This document shows positions 63,389-64,000 of a stretch of DNA of 64,000 bases, piece after piece. This stretch comes from Bicyclus anynana (lineage: Eukaryota; Arthropoda; Insecta; Lepidoptera; Nymphalidae). Within the stretch, counting starts at the first letter, position 1. Every line of letters starts with the position of its first letter. The stretch covers positions 10,422,226-10,486,225 of the forward strand of contig NC_069090.1 in the NCBI RefSeq assembly GCF_947172395.1, read 5' to 3'. The position numbers and the translations under genes were made by a program. The notes beneath the pieces were generated by a model. The model was given only the letters and a program-made list of their open reading frames with translations, was not told the origin of the DNA and searched no databases.

Positions 63389-63874
63389 TTATTGTAAAGT
63401 CTCTTTAGAAAAGTCTTCGGTAATGTATGTTGGTTCTGTCATTTTCTTTTTATTTTTAAGAATCTCGATTTTTTTGTTGTATGTTGTGAGGGTAATTACT
63501 ATAGGCCTTATTTTTTCATTCGCCTGTCTTCCAATTCTGTGTAAATTGTTTATATCCGAATTATCAATTTTTATTCCCAAATTTCCAAGTAATCTTAAAA
63601 TGCTGCTAAATAATTCAGTATAATTTTTTTCAGTCTCATTCAATCCATGAATTATAATGTTGTTCCTTTTGTTTGCATTTTCTAGAGAGTTTATTTTCCT
63701 GTTTAATACTTCAATTTCTAATTTTAGGATTTTATTTTCTTGAATTAATGGTTTTATTTTATCATCTATGGTCAACATAATTTTTTCTGTATTATCTTTT
63801 ATCAGAGTGGCTTGTTTCTCCATTTCAAGTTTCATCATACTGTAGAGTGTGGATATTGACATTTCTTCAGCCAT
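63389..63874 (-). CDS. LINE ORF1 (coiled-coil nucleic-acid-binding type), truncated by stop
   Basis: It starts MAEEMSISTLYSMMKLEMEK and has a heptad-rich helix with LEIEVLNRKINSLENANKRN, then NNIIIHGLNETEKN and LHRIGRQANEKIRPIVI. These resemble the coiled coil and RRM-like parts of L1-type ORF1 proteins. It ends with TAA after EDFSKETLQ; beyond it the same frame continues with RRELQQELHQEKEKGNDAYI down to a TAG at 63124-63122, so the TAA looks like a nonsense mutation. ORF1 products bind the LINE RNA. The start at 63874 is the first ATG. Confidence 0.75.
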   Translation of the reverse strand: MAEEMSISTLYSMMKLEMEKQATLIKDNTEKIMLTIDDKIKPLIQENKILKLEIEVLNRKINSLENANKRNNIIIHGLNETEKNYTELFSSILRLLGNLGIKIDNSDINNLHRIGRQANEKIRPIVITLTTYNKKIEILKNKKKMTEPTYITEDFSKETLQ

Positions 63875-64000
63875 CGTTGTGCAGCAAGAGTAAATTAATT
63901 TAAGTGATTTTGCAGTGTATTTATTCTGTGCAGTTATAAAATCAAAGATTATATTATTCTCAACGAGAGAACAAAAACGTTTCGTAACTGCATAAATTGG

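Larger units (their letters stand above)
59884..64000 (-). mobile_element. Endonuclease-RT LINE, cut by the right window edge
   Basis: It reads from beyond 64000 towards 59884. ORF1-like and ORF2 regions share one reading frame. The 3'UTR is about 200 bp and ends in a hexamer repeat (ATTTGT on the element strand; 'acaaatacaaatac' at 59886-59907 on the plus strand), which is a typical LINE tail. The layout (coiled-coil ORF1, AP-endonuclease, RT, 'GRQKIRWEDDIRKVAG' C-terminus) fits the RTE-like or related endonuclease-RT LINEs abundant in Lepidoptera; the exact clade is undecided. Confidence 0.9.

Overview
The window looks like a stretch of lepidopteran (moth or butterfly) nuclear genome. It is AT-rich, and its genes are split by GT-AG introns full of repeats. 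Repeat types I associate with Lepidoptera recur throughout: a tRNA-headed SINE of about 300 bp, short remnants ending in 'ccgctagt' or 'gctagt', small inverted-repeat DNA elements, endonuclease-RT LINE tails, and a BEL/Pao LTR element. Family names rest on recalled domain and motif patterns; no search was run.

Layout. 1-4253 (-): the N-terminal coding exons of a Set1/SETD1 H3K4 methyltransferase (conserved N-terminal block, RRM, start of an RD-rich segment); the rest of the gene runs off the left edge. 5774-7548 (+): UQCRH, the hinge subunit of respiratory complex III, complete in two coding exons and head-to-head with Set1. 9388-32073 (-): ANKFY1/Rabankyrin-5, an early-endosomal ankyrin-FYVE protein. 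I rebuilt 16 phase-consistent coding exons (940 residues to the stop), covering the ankyrin array and the FYVE domain. The N-terminal BTB exons were not found. 43054-53047 (+): a complete four-exon gene for a secreted or membrane-tethered Ly6/uPAR three-finger protein with ten cysteines. Its 6.6-kb first intron holds, on the opposite strand (45579-47610), a two-exon gene for a CAP/SCP-domain protein with a signal peptide, a long N-terminal extension and a C-terminal membrane segment. 53048-59880 is gene-poor and repeat-rich. 59884-64000 (-): a LINE whose endonuclease-RT ORF looks intact and whose ORF1 is interrupted.

The most unusual region is ANKFY1 between 19177 and 21674. The acceptor-side edge of one ankyrin exon is repeated eight times in tandem with a period of 161-182 bp, each copy joined to about 100 bp of LINE-tail-like sequence. 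In the same intron the donor-side edge of the preceding exon is also copied twice. About 0.6 kb from the array, in the next ANKFY1 intron, sits a near-intact BEL/Pao element (12758-18760). Its two 150-bp LTRs are identical, it has a 5-bp target-site duplication, and it lies in the transcriptional sense of the host gene. Three perfect 20-23-bp hairpins also lie in ANKFY1 introns.

The genes do not form a pathway: chromatin, respiration, endosomal trafficking and cell-surface proteins sit side by side. The working relationships visible are architectural: the divergent Set1/UQCRH pair, the CAP gene nested in the Ly6 intron, and the mobile DNA remodelling ANKFY1 introns.
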